DNA of 50,542 nt from the NCBI GenBank assembly GCA_030949995.1, contig JAUZRY010000094.1, positions 1 through 50,542 on the forward strand. The letters run 5' to 3'. A program made the position numbers and the translations under genes. The notes beneath the pieces were generated by a model. The model saw only the letters and a program-made list of their open reading frames with translations, was not told where the DNA came from and made no database searches. The stretch's first letter is position 1. The number at the start of each line of letters is the position of its first letter. Shown in pieces: positions 20,099 to 28,926 of the stretch. The stretch comes from Ardenticatenia bacterium (GTDB lineage Bacteria > Chloroflexota > Anaerolineae > Ardenticatenales > Ardenticatenaceae).

Positions 20099-21460
20099 TC
20101 ACCCGTCCCGGAGGGCCGTAATGGCCGTGTCAATCTCGGGAATACGGGCGTACTCTTCCTCCCAGAAGTCAAGAGTCATCATGCGGTCGAGATACGCTTC
20201 GTCGTAGCCGAAACGTGTCCACAGCGCCTTTTTCATCTTGTGCAAGCGCTGTTTGGCCTCGGCCGAGCGCACGTCGAGCACCTCGTGGGTGGTGGCGCCC
20301 AAGAAAGTGGCCTTGGCCCACATTTCCAGGTCATCAGCGGTGATGGCTCGCCCCCAGCGCGCCTCCAAATCACGCATGACGCTTGGGTAGCGGTCGAAGC
20401 CGTCGGTGGCCACCGTGACCACGTTGTCGTCGGGGCCCAACCCCAGCAGCTTGGCCGTCTTGATGGCGCCGATGATGTTGCAGACCCCACTGGGGCCAAA
20501 GTGGCCGCACAGGGCCTCAGCCTGATCACGCGGCACGCCCAAAGCGTCCACCAGCACCTCGGTCCCGTCTTGGAGCACCTTGGTGCCCCGGAGAGTCTCC
20601 TCGTCGTGAACGAGCATGACGTAGTCGGTGGTGAGCACGTTGTGAATAAGCGTCACCATCTTGTCCCCAATGCCTTCGATGCGGTGCACCCCTTGCCCAC
20701 CGTTGAAGAGAGTAGGGCACTGGCGGGGCTCAGCCGCCACCACAACGGCGTCGGGAAAATGGTGTTTGACCTCGTCGCCGGCGGCCAAGGTGCCGGCGCT
20801 GCCCGGGGCGCTGACGAAGGCGGCCACGCGGCCGTTGCCGTACTGCCGGGCCACCTCCAAGACCGCGTTCCCGGTTACGTGCCGGTGGAAGCGGTAGTTG
20901 GGCAGCAGCTCGAATTGGGCGAGCACCTTGTACTCTGGGCGGCGCATGTAGTGATCGTGGGTGCGCTCCAGGGTGAGGATCACATCGCTCTCGGTGCCCG
21001 GCGTCAGGTCGAGCTCGCCCCCGTAGCGGCGAATGCGCTCGTAACGCTCGTCGCTCATGTCGTCGGGCATGACCACCAGGGCGCGATAGCCCTTGAGCCG
21101 CGCCACATAGGCCGTGCCAATGCCGAAGTTGCCCGTGCTAGGACCGACGATGGTCTTCTGGCCGGGGCGCAAGCCCTCAAACGCCTCGGCCTCCGCCAGG
21201 GTAGCGTAGGCGGGCCCCACCTTGTGGCTGCCGCTGGGAAAGTGATCGCCGAGCAGCACGATCACCTTGCACGCCACACCGGTCAGTTGGGGGGGCAACA
21301 CTATGTGGTGGACGGCTGCGCCGTCGGGCTTCCACGTGATGCGGAAGAGGTTGAGAGGGTCGAATTCGTCTTCGACATTGACCACCTGCTCGCGCAGCGG
21401 GCGCGGCAGAAGAACAGGGGAGCGCATTTCGGCGTAGGTCGGGCCGGGAACGATGGACAT
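20099..21460 (-). CDS. PLP-dependent fold-type-II enzyme (cysteine synthase/lyase-like)
   Basis: The 453-residue product has the PLP lysine in SGSHKVGPAY (Lys80), the phosphate/substrate loop GPSTGNFG and a second glycine loop SAPGSAGTL. The overall fold is tryptophan-synthase-beta/cysteine-synthase-like, with a long C-terminal extension. I cannot assign a substrate. It is clearly different from YgeX (diaminopropionate ammonia-lyase), the PLP enzyme usually found with ygeW and ygeY. Start: ATG at 21460 preceded by GAGGAG; the upstream in-frame ATG would add 19 non-conserved residues. It is the last gene of the purine cluster before the CAP protein, and 66 bp downstream of the threonine-synthase-like gene. 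Inference: an amino-acid lyase at the end of the pathway. Confidence 0.8.
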   Translation of the reverse strand: MSIVPGPTYAEMRSPVLLPRPLREQVVNVEDEFDPLNLFRITWKPDGAAVHHIVLPPQLTGVACKVIVLLGDHFPSGSHKVGPAYATLAEAEAFEGLRPGQKTIVGPSTGNFGIGTAYVARLKGYRALVVMPDDMSDERYERIRRYGGELDLTPGTESDVILTLERTHDHYMRRPEYKVLAQFELLPNYRFHRHVTGNAVLEVARQYGNGRVAAFVSAPGSAGTLAAGDEVKHHFPDAVVVAAEPRQCPTLFNGGQGVHRIEGIGDKMVTLIHNVLTTDYVMLVHDEETLRGTKVLQDGTEVLVDALGVPRDQAEALCGHFGPSGVCNIIGAIKTAKLLGLGPDDNVVTVATDGFDRYPSVMRDLEARWGRAITADDLEMWAKATFLGATTHEVLDVRSAEAKQRLHKMKKALWTRFGYDEAYLDRMMTLDFWEEEYARIPEIDTAITALRDG

Positions 21461-21526
21461 GGCGAATTCTCCTCTACTTCCTCCCAAGTCCTCGGCCGTG
21501 GAATGCTCAGCGCCCACACGGCCATT

Positions 21527-22795
21527 TTACTCTTCTGTCTGTGCCAGCCACTCCTCAAGGGCGGCAGAGGGTGGCAAACGCACGATCCTGCCGTGCCCCT
21601 CGACAGCGTGCATGGCTGCCGGGATGTCCTTCAGGCCATTGCCGGTGACAAGCACCAACACGCGCTCGTCCTTGTGGACCAGGCCGTCGGCGATAGCACG
21701 ACGGGCGCCTGCCCACGCCGCGGCCGCCGCCGGCTCGGCGAAGACGCCTGTCAGGCGGGCCAGTTCGCGCATGGCGGCCAAAATTTCCGTGTCGGAGACG
21801 GTCACGAACACGCCATCCGTCTCGCGCACGGCCCGCAGCGCCTTCAGACGATCCCTGGGCACGCCCACGCTGATGCTATCGGCAATAGTCCGGGGCACAA
21901 TGGGCCTGATTTCGTCCGTACCACGCTGCCACGCGTCGTGGAGCACAGCGCTTCCCTCAGCCTGGACTCCTATGAGGCGAGGCAGCCGCTCGATCCAGCC
22001 CAGGGCATGTAAGTCGCGAAAGCCCTTGTGCAGGCCACCGATGATACACCCGTCGCCAACGGCGACAACGACGCAATCGGGCACCTGCCAACCTAACTGT
22101 TCCGCGATCTCGTAAGCCGCAGTCTTCTTGCCCTCGGTCATGTACGGATTGTAGGCCGTGTTGCGGCAATACCAACCGCGCCTGTCGGCCGCCTCAATGC
22201 AGAGGTCGAAGGCCTGGTCATAGGTGCCTTCCACGAGCACGACGGTGGCACCGTAGATGAGCAGTTGGGCCACTTTGGCCTCGGGCGCCGTGGCCGGCAC
22301 GAAGATCACGGCCGGCAGGCCGACGCTGGCGGCCATGCCGGCCAAGGCTGCCGCCGCATTTCCGCTGCTGGCGGTGGTGATGGTGGCTGCGCCGAGCTCA
22401 CGCGCCTTGATCATGGCCAGGGCGCTGGCACGGTCCTTGAGCGAGGCCGTGGGGTTCCGGCCGTCGTCCTTCACCCAGAGGTCATGGAAGCCCACACGGC
22501 GGCCCAGCCGCTCGGCGCGGACAAGGGGTGTCCACCCCACGGCCAGCGGAGGACATAGGGCAGGAGTGGCCACGGGGAGGAGAGGCAGGTAGCGCCACAT
22601 ATCCTGTTGGGGTTGGACGGCCAAGGCGTCACGGTCCACGCGGGCCGCGATGGCCGCGTAGTCATACACCACGTCGAGAATCCCCTCATTGCCGTGGTGT
22701 GGGCAGACGTAGCGCACCTCCTCAGGCGCGTACTCGGCGCCGCAGAGAAGACAGCGCAGGCACAGGATGGCATCGTAGGCTGTTAAGTCGCGCAT
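21527..22795 (-). CDS. Threonine synthase-like PLP enzyme
   Basis: The 422-residue product has an N-terminal zinc-ribbon-like part (Cys12, Cys15, Cys18, Cys31, His33-34), then the fold-type-II catalytic domain. The PLP lysine is in NPTASLKDRAS (Lys120), with the SSGNAAAALAG loop and GDGCIIGGLHKGF binding the cofactor phosphate. Family knowledge: threonine synthase converts O-phosphohomoserine to threonine, but paralogues act on other beta- or gamma-substituted amino acids. No homoserine-pathway genes are nearby. The setting between a response regulator and a second PLP lyase inside a ygeW/ygeY/arcC cluster argues for a catabolic role. Genuine ThrC remains possible. Confidence 0.82.
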   Translation of the reverse strand: MRDLTAYDAILCLRCLLCGAEYAPEEVRYVCPHHGNEGILDVVYDYAAIAARVDRDALAVQPQQDMWRYLPLLPVATPALCPPLAVGWTPLVRAERLGRRVGFHDLWVKDDGRNPTASLKDRASALAMIKARELGAATITTASSGNAAAALAGMAASVGLPAVIFVPATAPEAKVAQLLIYGATVVLVEGTYDQAFDLCIEAADRRGWYCRNTAYNPYMTEGKKTAAYEIAEQLGWQVPDCVVVAVGDGCIIGGLHKGFRDLHALGWIERLPRLIGVQAEGSAVLHDAWQRGTDEIRPIVPRTIADSISVGVPRDRLKALRAVRETDGVFVTVSDTEILAAMRELARLTGVFAEPAAAAAWAGARRAIADGLVHKDERVLVLVTGNGLKDIPAAMHAVEGHGRIVRLPPSAALEEWLAQTEE

Positions 22796-22945
22796 TCACA
22801 CTACTCCTCGTGCTTTGCTTGGCAGGCAGCTCTTGCCTTCCACGAGGGAGAACAACTGGGAGACGAGGCACAGGGCTTGGGGGCTCAATGTCGTCCCCCG
22901 GAGATACTCAGCAGGATAGAAGTGGAGGATCACAGGAAATGTCCA

Positions 22946-23317
22946 TCAGGCGTCCTCCGGTTCCACCCAAAAGGCGCGCAGTCGTTCGGCCAAGGAGCGC
23001 AGTTGGACGAAGCTCACCGGCTTGAGCAGCACCAAGTCACTCTGGTCCTCCAACATCTCGGCCAAGCGTGGGTCGGCGGTGGCGAGAATCACCCGAGTGG
23101 CCTGCAGGTGAGGCTGTTGGCGGAGGTAGGTGAGCAGCTCAGCACCGGGCACGCCGGGAATGTGCAAGTCGAGCACCACCAAGTAGGGTGCATGTGTGGT
23201 CAGGAACTCCTTTGCGGCCGTGCCCGTGTGGCAGTATTCCACCACGTAGCCGGCCAACTCCACGGCTCGTCTGAAGATATTCGCTTGCGCCACATCGTCT
23301 TCAACAATGAGTGCCAA
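22946..23317 (-). CDS. Response regulator receiver protein (stand-alone)
   Basis: The ~123-residue product is a CheY-like receiver domain with no output domain. It has acidic pocket residues Asp7/Asp8, a phospho-acceptor Asp50 in VVLDLHIPG and Lys in LLKPVSF. It directly follows the sensor kinase. The in-frame start is a TTG at 23317 with no ribosome site close to it. A GTG at 23330 sits 6 bases after AAGGAGG, and would join the frame (MAWPLALIVEDD) if one G near 23314 is a sequencing insertion. Most likely it receives phosphate from the adjacent kinase; output would be through protein-protein contact. Confidence 0.88.
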   Translation of the reverse strand: MALIVEDDVAQANIFRRAVELAGYVVEYCHTGTAAKEFLTTHAPYLVVLDLHIPGVPGAELLTYLRQQPHLQATRVILATADPRLAEMLEDQSDLVLLKPVSFVQLRSLAERLRAFWVEPEDA

Positions 23318-23331
23318 GGGGCCAGGCCACC

Positions 23332-25415
23332 TTACACCTCCTTTTCGCCCACCTTATCCGTCTGGTCGATTCGGTCCCTGGAACTGTGGGGCAAAATCAC
23401 TGTAAAGGTCGAACCTTCTCCCGGGCGACTGGCCAGGTGTACCGTGCCGCCCATCAGCTCCACGAGCTGCTTCACGCTGGCCAGCCCGAGGCCCGTTCCC
23501 CGCTTGTGGCCCACGAGTGTGGGGTCCACACGATAAAACGCCTCGAAGATGCGCTCGTGTTCCTCCTCGGGGATGCCGGGGCCGGTGTCCTCCACTTCGA
23601 TGGCCCAGAACCTGTCGCTCACATGACGAAGGCGCACGGCCACATATCCCTCGTCGGTGAACTTGATGGCATTGTGAACCAAGTTGTACACGATGTGGCG
23701 CAACCAGAAAATGTCTCCAAAGACATCTCGGGCAGTCGCTCGTCCACTTCCGTCCGAATTTCGATCTCCTTCTCACGTGCTATGTTCTCGAGGGGGTCAA
23801 TGGCGCCCAGGAGCTCGTAGGGCACGAAGTGGGTGGGCACCACCCGGATGTCGCCCGTCTCCAACTCAGCCTGGTGGAGGATGCCTTCGGTAAAGTCGAG
23901 CAGATACTGGGCGCTGGTGATGATGTGCTCCAGTGCCTCGGGTATCTCCTCCTCATCGAGGACGCCTTCGCGCAACATCTCGGCGTATCCGATGATGCCT
24001 CCTAAAGGTGTGCGCACATCGTGGCTCATGTTGGCCAACAGGCTCGTTTTGAAGTCGCTGGCCCGTTGAGCTGCCTCATACGCCTCCTGAAGTTGTCGCT
24101 CCATGCGTTTGCGCTCGGTCACGTCAACGGAGTATTCCACCATGTAGCGCACGTGTCCCTTTTCGTCGAAGAGGGGGTAGCCCCGCACTTCGGCGAAGTA
24201 CGGGGATCCATCAGCGTGGTAGTGGATGTGCTCCACGGTGTAAGGGCGGTGAGTTTCCTTGACGCGCTGAAGGGGACAGGGGTGTTCCAGGCCGTCGCAA
24301 GGGGTCTCGCGCAGGTGGGTGATAGCGTAACAGGTGGCCCCAGGACCAATGCCGTCTTGGGCTGCTGCTCTGTTGGCTAGCACGACTTCATATGTCTCAG
24401 CGTCGAGGACGTAGAAGGGGGATTCTAGGGCGTTGATCACCTCGACAATGAACTGGTATTGGCGTTCTAATTCATGTTGGGCATGTACCCGCGCGGTGAC
24501 ATCGTGGAGGCGCAGGGCGAAGGCCGGCCGGCCTCGGTAGCGAGTGGGGCGCTGGGCCACCTCCACGTAGCGTACATCGTCGGGAGCCCGCTGCCAGCGG
24601 ATGGGCTGCTGCTCGCCATGCTCGGCGGCGACCAACATCTCGGCCGACACGATGTCGCACAGGGGGCAGTTCAGCACGTGGTCGCGCGTGAGGCCGAAGA
24701 TGCGCTCGAAGGCATCGTTGACGTCGAGCACGCGGACACCATCATGAAGAATGATGGCCTCGTTCACTACGGCCAAGAGCGCGCGGAGCCGGTCTTCGTT
24801 CTCCTGAATTTCGTGGAGGCTGCGCTCCATGATCCACGCCGTCCATGTGAGCACGGTGACACTGCCCATATAGAGCACCAATGGTAACGCCACGTGACCG
24901 GAGGTGATTTCGGGTAAGGCGATCACGAGGGCTAACGTGCTCACGAAGAAAACGCCACCGTAGAGCCAAAAGTGGCGTAGAGGTAACATGATGGCAGCCA
25001 AGTAGAGCAAGTAGAGAAACCACACCAGTACCAGCAAGACCTCATACTCCGTGGGGTCTTGCAGGGTGGAAAGCTGGCGGAGTAGCACTCCGCCCATGAT
25101 GACCAAGGCGCTCCAAGCGCTGAGCTTGTACATTGCCGTGCGCCCAATCAAGTACGTGAGGTAGAGGATGACGTTGACGGGCAGGGCATAATAGAGCCAC
25201 GGCCCGGGGCCGGCAAAGAGAATGCGCAGGCCATTGCCCAAGGTGTAGGCCGTGGCCAAAAAGAAGAGCGTGGCGGCTGTCACGCGCGCTTGGCGCCGTT
25301 CGGCCAAGCTGTGCGGCTGAAAGTGGGGTTCTATGAACATCGAGTCCAGTTTGCGGATCAGCTCCGGTTTGAGCAACTGGGTGAACCTGTGCGTCACGTT
25401 CACGGCCTCCTCCAT
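23332..25415 (-). CDS. Membrane PAS sensor histidine kinase (one frameshift)
   Basis: Seen: about six membrane segments (residues ~48-205), then two PAS domains. The second contains a Cys/His-rich stretch (CYAITHLRETPC then HPCPL). A HisKA domain with the phospho-His in ANMSHDVRTPLGG (about 465) follows, then a HATPase domain with NLVHNAIKFTDEG, DTGPGIPEE and GTGLGLASVKQL. One base is missing near 23722 (expected EMSFGDIFWLRHIVYN); adding it gives 694 residues. The start is uncertain: the ATG at 25415 precedes GGAGGAGG, which may be the ribosome site for a GTG at 25403 or 25397. It lies between carbamate kinase (9-bp gap) and its response regulator. Inference: it senses a metabolite or redox state tied to purine use. 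Confidence 0.87.
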
Positions 25416-25424
25416 GGCTGACGG

Positions 25425-26381
25425 TCAGTCATCAGGGCCGATGTGGGTTCCGGCCTCTCCGCGAAGGGCGCGCACCATGTTCGGAGGATCGGTGATAATC
25501 GCACGTGGCCCTCCGGCCTCAATGTACTCGATCACTGCCTGAATTTTAGGCAGCATGGAGCCAGGGGCAAAATGGCCCTCGGCCATGTAGCGGCGCAGCT
25601 CGGCCACCGTAGCCCGGTCGAGGTGACGTTGGCGGGGCGTGTTGAAGAAGAGGGCCACCTTTTCCACGCCCGTGGAGATCAGGAAGAGATCAGCTCGCAC
25701 GGCCCTGGCCAACAGGCTAGAGGCCATGTCCTTGTCCACCACGGCTGCGACCCCACGGAGTTCTCCTTTGCGGTTGCGCACCACGGGTATGCCGCCCCCT
25801 CCCACAGCGATGACTACCCAGCCGGCCTCGGCCGCGGTGCGGATGGCCTCCTCTTCAACGATGCGCACGGGCCGGGGCGAGGCCACCACCCGCCGCCATC
25901 CCCGGCCGGCGTCCTCCACCACAGGCCATCCGTCGGCGGCGAAGCGCTCGGCCTCCTCTTTGGTCAGGAAGCCGCCGATGGGCTTACTGGGGGCCTGGAA
26001 GGCTGGGTCATCGCGGTCCACTAGGACCTGGGTAACCAAGGTGATGACCTGCCGGACGACGCCCAGCCGGCGGAACTCGTTGTCCAGGGCTTGCTGAAGC
26101 ATGTAGCCGATGGCCCCTTGCGTGTCGGCCACGATCAGGTCCAGCGGCGTGGTGTGAACTTCGTGGGCGGCCAGCTCATTGCGGCGCAGAATGAACCCCA
26201 CTTGGGGCCCGTTGCCGTGGGTGACGATCACCTTCCACCCCTCGGCCACCATCTCGGCGATGTGCCGGGCCGTCTCGCGGACGGCGTCCCACTGGTACCG
26301 CACAGCCGTGTGATCGGCGTCGCGAATGAGCGAGTTGCCCCCAATGGCCACCACCGCGAGCGGTTGTGTGCGTTGTTCCAT
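25425..26381 (-). CDS. arcC: Carbamate kinase
   Basis: It transfers phosphate from carbamoyl phosphate to ADP, giving ATP, ammonia and CO2 in the cytoplasm. 318 residues, normal length. Seen: the N-terminal AIGGNSL loop, the THGNGPQVG motif, a VDRDDPAF stretch, AVGGGGIPV and AVVDKDMASSLLA in the nucleotide site. It sits 33 bp downstream of ygeW. This is the fermentative arrangement in which a carbamoyltransferase releases carbamoyl phosphate and ArcC harvests ATP from it. The E. coli equivalent in this cluster is YqeA. There is no arginine deiminase gene nearby, so arginine is not the likely source. Confidence 0.94.
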   Translation of the reverse strand: MEQRTQPLAVVAIGGNSLIRDADHTAVRYQWDAVRETARHIAEMVAEGWKVIVTHGNGPQVGFILRRNELAAHEVHTTPLDLIVADTQGAIGYMLQQALDNEFRRLGVVRQVITLVTQVLVDRDDPAFQAPSKPIGGFLTKEEAERFAADGWPVVEDAGRGWRRVVASPRPVRIVEEEAIRTAAEAGWVVIAVGGGGIPVVRNRKGELRGVAAVVDKDMASSLLARAVRADLFLISTGVEKVALFFNTPRQRHLDRATVAELRRYMAEGHFAPGSMLPKIQAVIEYIEAGGPRAIITDPPNMVRALRGEAGTHIGPDD

Positions 26382-26414
26382 GGGCTTCCCTCCCCGTTGA
26401 GGGTGTTGCCCCTC

Positions 26415-27392
26415 CTACGCCATGGTCAGCGCCATCACGGCCTTTTGCACGTGGAGGCGGTTCTCAGCTTCATCGTACACCACACTCTGGGGACCATCAA
26501 TGACCCCATTCGTGACCTCGATGTCCCGGTCGGCGGGCAGGCAGTGCATGTAGATGGCGTCTGCTTTGGCAAGGGCCATGCGCCGCTCATCGGCGATCCA
26601 GTCCGTGTACTTCTGGCCGATACGGGCGCTTTCTTCCGGGTCCTCGGTGGTCAGCCAACATCCCCATGATTTGGGGTACACCACATCAGCTTCTTTGAAG
26701 CCGGCGTCGAAATCGTCCATTACCTCAAAGGAGCCACCGTGTTGGCGGGCATTTTCAGCCGCCTGTTCCACGATGTCGGCCATGAGGGCGTATTCAGGGG
26801 GGTGCACTAGGCGCACGTTCATGCCGAAACGAGTCATGAGCAGGATGAGGGATTGGGGCACGCTGAGCGGTTTTTGGTAACTGGAAGCGTAAGCCCAGGA
26901 GACGGCGATCGTCTGGCCCCGAGGATCCCCCTTTTTCTCGATAATGGTCATCAGGTCGGCCAGAACTTGGAAAGGGTGATAGATCTCGCACTGCATGTTG
27001 AGGACGGGCACCCGGCTGGCCTCGGCCACCTCGCGGATGTAGCGGTTGCCCACGCTCCAGTCGCAGTGACGGATGGCAATGCCGTCGAAATACCGCCCCA
27101 GGATTTGACCGATCTCCTTGGGCGTGTCGCCGTGGGCAATCTGGGTGGTGCGGGATTCGATGAAGGCAGCGTGGCCACCCAGTTGGGCCATCCCGGCCTC
27201 AAAGCTGGCCCGCGTGCGAGTGCTGGTGAAGAAGAAAAGCATGGCCAGCGTCTTGTCCCGTAGATAGGCGTGGGGTTGGCCCAAGGCGCGCTTGCGTTTC
27301 AAGTCGAAGGCCACGTCGAGGAGCGTCTCGATCTCCTCTTTGGTCCACTCCTGTGTGGTGATCAGATCACGTCCGCGCAGGTGAGTTTGCAT
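26415..27392 (-). CDS. ygeW: Knotted carbamoyltransferase YgeW
   Basis: The 325-residue product belongs to the aspartate/ornithine carbamoyltransferase superfamily. It has FTSTRTRASFE (residues 56-66) for carbamoyl phosphate, YHPFQVLAD in place of HPxQ, MHCLPADRD, and an AYASSYQKPLSVPQS segment characteristic of the YgeW subgroup. Known: YgeW lies in purine/urate degradation clusters and does not use ornithine or aspartate. It is thought to release carbamoyl phosphate from a ureido compound. Start: ATG at 27392 with GGAGG 8 bases upstream. It stands with arcC just downstream and ygeY upstream across a 295-bp gap. Confidence 0.9.
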   Translation of the reverse strand: MQTHLRGRDLITTQEWTKEEIETLLDVAFDLKRKRALGQPHAYLRDKTLAMLFFFTSTRTRASFEAGMAQLGGHAAFIESRTTQIAHGDTPKEIGQILGRYFDGIAIRHCDWSVGNRYIREVAEASRVPVLNMQCEIYHPFQVLADLMTIIEKKGDPRGQTIAVSWAYASSYQKPLSVPQSLILLMTRFGMNVRLVHPPEYALMADIVEQAAENARQHGGSFEVMDDFDAGFKEADVVYPKSWGCWLTTEDPEESARIGQKYTDWIADERRMALAKADAIYMHCLPADRDIEVTNGVIDGPQSVVYDEAENRLHVQKAVMALTMA

Positions 27393-27687
27393 GGTGATCG
27401 CCTCCGGTGTACAGACTGTTGTGATCGTCTTGGCGGCCAAGCGGCCCGGCTTCAATCTTCTCCTGTCAGGTCGCTGCACCTCTCGGCGGCGTGCGTTCCA
27501 CGAACCAGAGTCCCCTGAGGCTCACTTGCACGTCGTGTGTGCCCGTCCTCACCTTGTCAGAGAACACCACGTCCGAGCACGGGGCGGGTCGTCTCTGGAG
27601 GCCATCGCAATTCTCGCCCCTGTGGCCGCTCACAGGGGCAAGAGGCCGATAAGGACATGTTGCTTTCCGGCATCGATGACGAACGAG
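27393..27687 (-). other. Intergenic gap between ygeY and ygeW
   Basis: No coding sequence is supported in these 295 bp. A perfect 9-bp stem (GCCCCTGTG/CACAGGGGC, 27616-27624 with 27631-27639, 6-base loop) lies about 50 bp after the ygeY stop. It has no T-run, so it may be a weak terminator or processing site. ygeW may have its own promoter here, but I see no convincing one. Confidence 0.6.
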
Positions 27688-28926
27688 TTAAGGGCGTTCC
27701 GGTGCCATGGCGTGCAGCACGCCCGGCAACAGGGCATACCACGAGGTGGCCCGCACCACATCCTCCAGGGGCACCTGGTCGAGCACGGTGTGGGCGTGCA
27801 CTTCGTCGCCGGGGCCGAAGCCGATGCTGGGAATGCCGGCATGGCCCATCCAGTAGGTGCCGTTGGTGCTGAAATTCCACTTGCCCACATGGGCTGGCGT
27901 TCCCCAGAGCAGCCGACACGCCTCCTGGCCGGCCCGCACGAGCAGGTGGTCTTCGGGGAGCAACCAGGCAGGGAAGTACTTCTCCACGGGGAGCACAAAT
28001 CCTGTGTAGGAGGGCTCATCGTAGGTCAACATCTCCACGCGCACCTTGTGACGGGCCTCTTCAGGGACGAGCGCCTCCACTTGAGCCACGGCTTCCTCTT
28101 TCGTCTCGCCCCACGTGACCCGGCGGTCAATGATAATGGTGCACTCATCTGGCACGGCGTTGATGCTGGGCGTGCGGCACTCGATGTGGGTGACGGTGAT
28201 GCGCCCTTGGCCCAAGAACGCATCGGATGGCAGGCGGTCATTGAGGTCGCGCACTCCGGCGATCACGGGCAGGAGGGTGTAGACGGCGTTTTCGCCCAAG
28301 TGGTTGGAGGCGGCGTGGGCGCTCTTGCCCTTGGCGACCACCTTCATCTCCACCCGTCCCTTGTGGCCGCGATAGATGCCCATCCTGGTGGGTTCGCCAA
28401 TGACTACGAAATCGGGGCGCACGCCCTCGTGCTCCACCAGCGCGCGGGGGGCGAGCCCATCACACCACTCCTCCATGTTGCCGAAGTAGTACGCCGTCCA
28501 TCCCTCCAGCATCCCCAGCTCACGGGCTAAGGCCAAGCCGTAGACCATGCCGGGCGTGGAGCCCTTCTCGTCACAGGCTCCTCGGGCGTAGAGGACACCG
28601 TTGTCCACCTTCCCTTCGAAGGGGTCCCACTCCCAAGCATCGGGGTCACCCACGCCTACGGTGTCCAAGTGGCTGTCGTAGAGCAGAATGCGGTCCCCGT
28701 GGCCGATGCGCCCCACGATGTTGCCCATGCTGTCAAAGAAGACCTCATCGAAACCCAAGGCGTGCATCTCGGCAGCCACCCGTTCGCCCACCTGGCGAAT
28801 CTGGCCGTCGTAGCTGGGAATGGCACACAGCTCGCGCAGGAAGGTGATCAGAGTTTCCCGGTAGTCCTCCACGCGCTGCTGTAGCTGCACGATCTGTTCT
28901 GGGGCCACAATGGTGTGCTCGCTCAT
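27688..28926 (-). CDS. ygeY: YgeY family M20-type metallohydrolase
   Basis: The 412-residue product has the di-zinc amidohydrolase/peptidase plan of family M20. Metal ligands are visible in LLYDSHLDTV, ARGACDEKGST, the GNMEEWCDGL Glu pair and EVHAHT near the C-terminus. A dimerisation lid sits in the middle. Known: YgeY occurs with ygeW and carbamate kinase in selenium-linked purine-degrading clusters, where it is thought to hydrolyse a ureido or carbamoylated intermediate. It is not an ordinary peptidase by context. Its ATG overlaps the stop of the upstream permease gene by 4 bp, which couples it to the importer. Confidence 0.9.
   Translation of the reverse strand: MSEHTIVAPEQIVQLQQRVEDYRETLITFLRELCAIPSYDGQIRQVGERVAAEMHALGFDEVFFDSMGNIVGRIGHGDRILLYDSHLDTVGVGDPDAWEWDPFEGKVDNGVLYARGACDEKGSTPGMVYGLALARELGMLEGWTAYYFGNMEEWCDGLAPRALVEHEGVRPDFVVIGEPTRMGIYRGHKGRVEMKVVAKGKSAHAASNHLGENAVYTLLPVIAGVRDLNDRLPSDAFLGQGRITVTHIECRTPSINAVPDECTIIIDRRVTWGETKEEAVAQVEALVPEEARHKVRVEMLTYDEPSYTGFVLPVEKYFPAWLLPEDHLLVRAGQEACRLLWGTPAHVGKWNFSTNGTYWMGHAGIPSIGFGPGDEVHAHTVLDQVPLEDVVRATSWYALLPGVLHAMAPERP

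Noticed and set aside
20240..22012. 590-codon open frame on the plus strand
   Set aside because: It is antisense to two clear PLP enzymes and has no recognisable domain. GC-rich codon bias keeps the opposite frame open.
26415..27392. YgeW gene as a second ornithine or aspartate carbamoyltransferase
   Set aside because: It lacks the ornithine-site motifs of argF and has the YgeW-type SSYQKP segment and the ygeY/arcC setting.
27391..28530. 379-codon plus-strand open frame over ygeY
   Set aside because: Antisense shadow of an M20 hydrolase with complete metal-ligand motifs.
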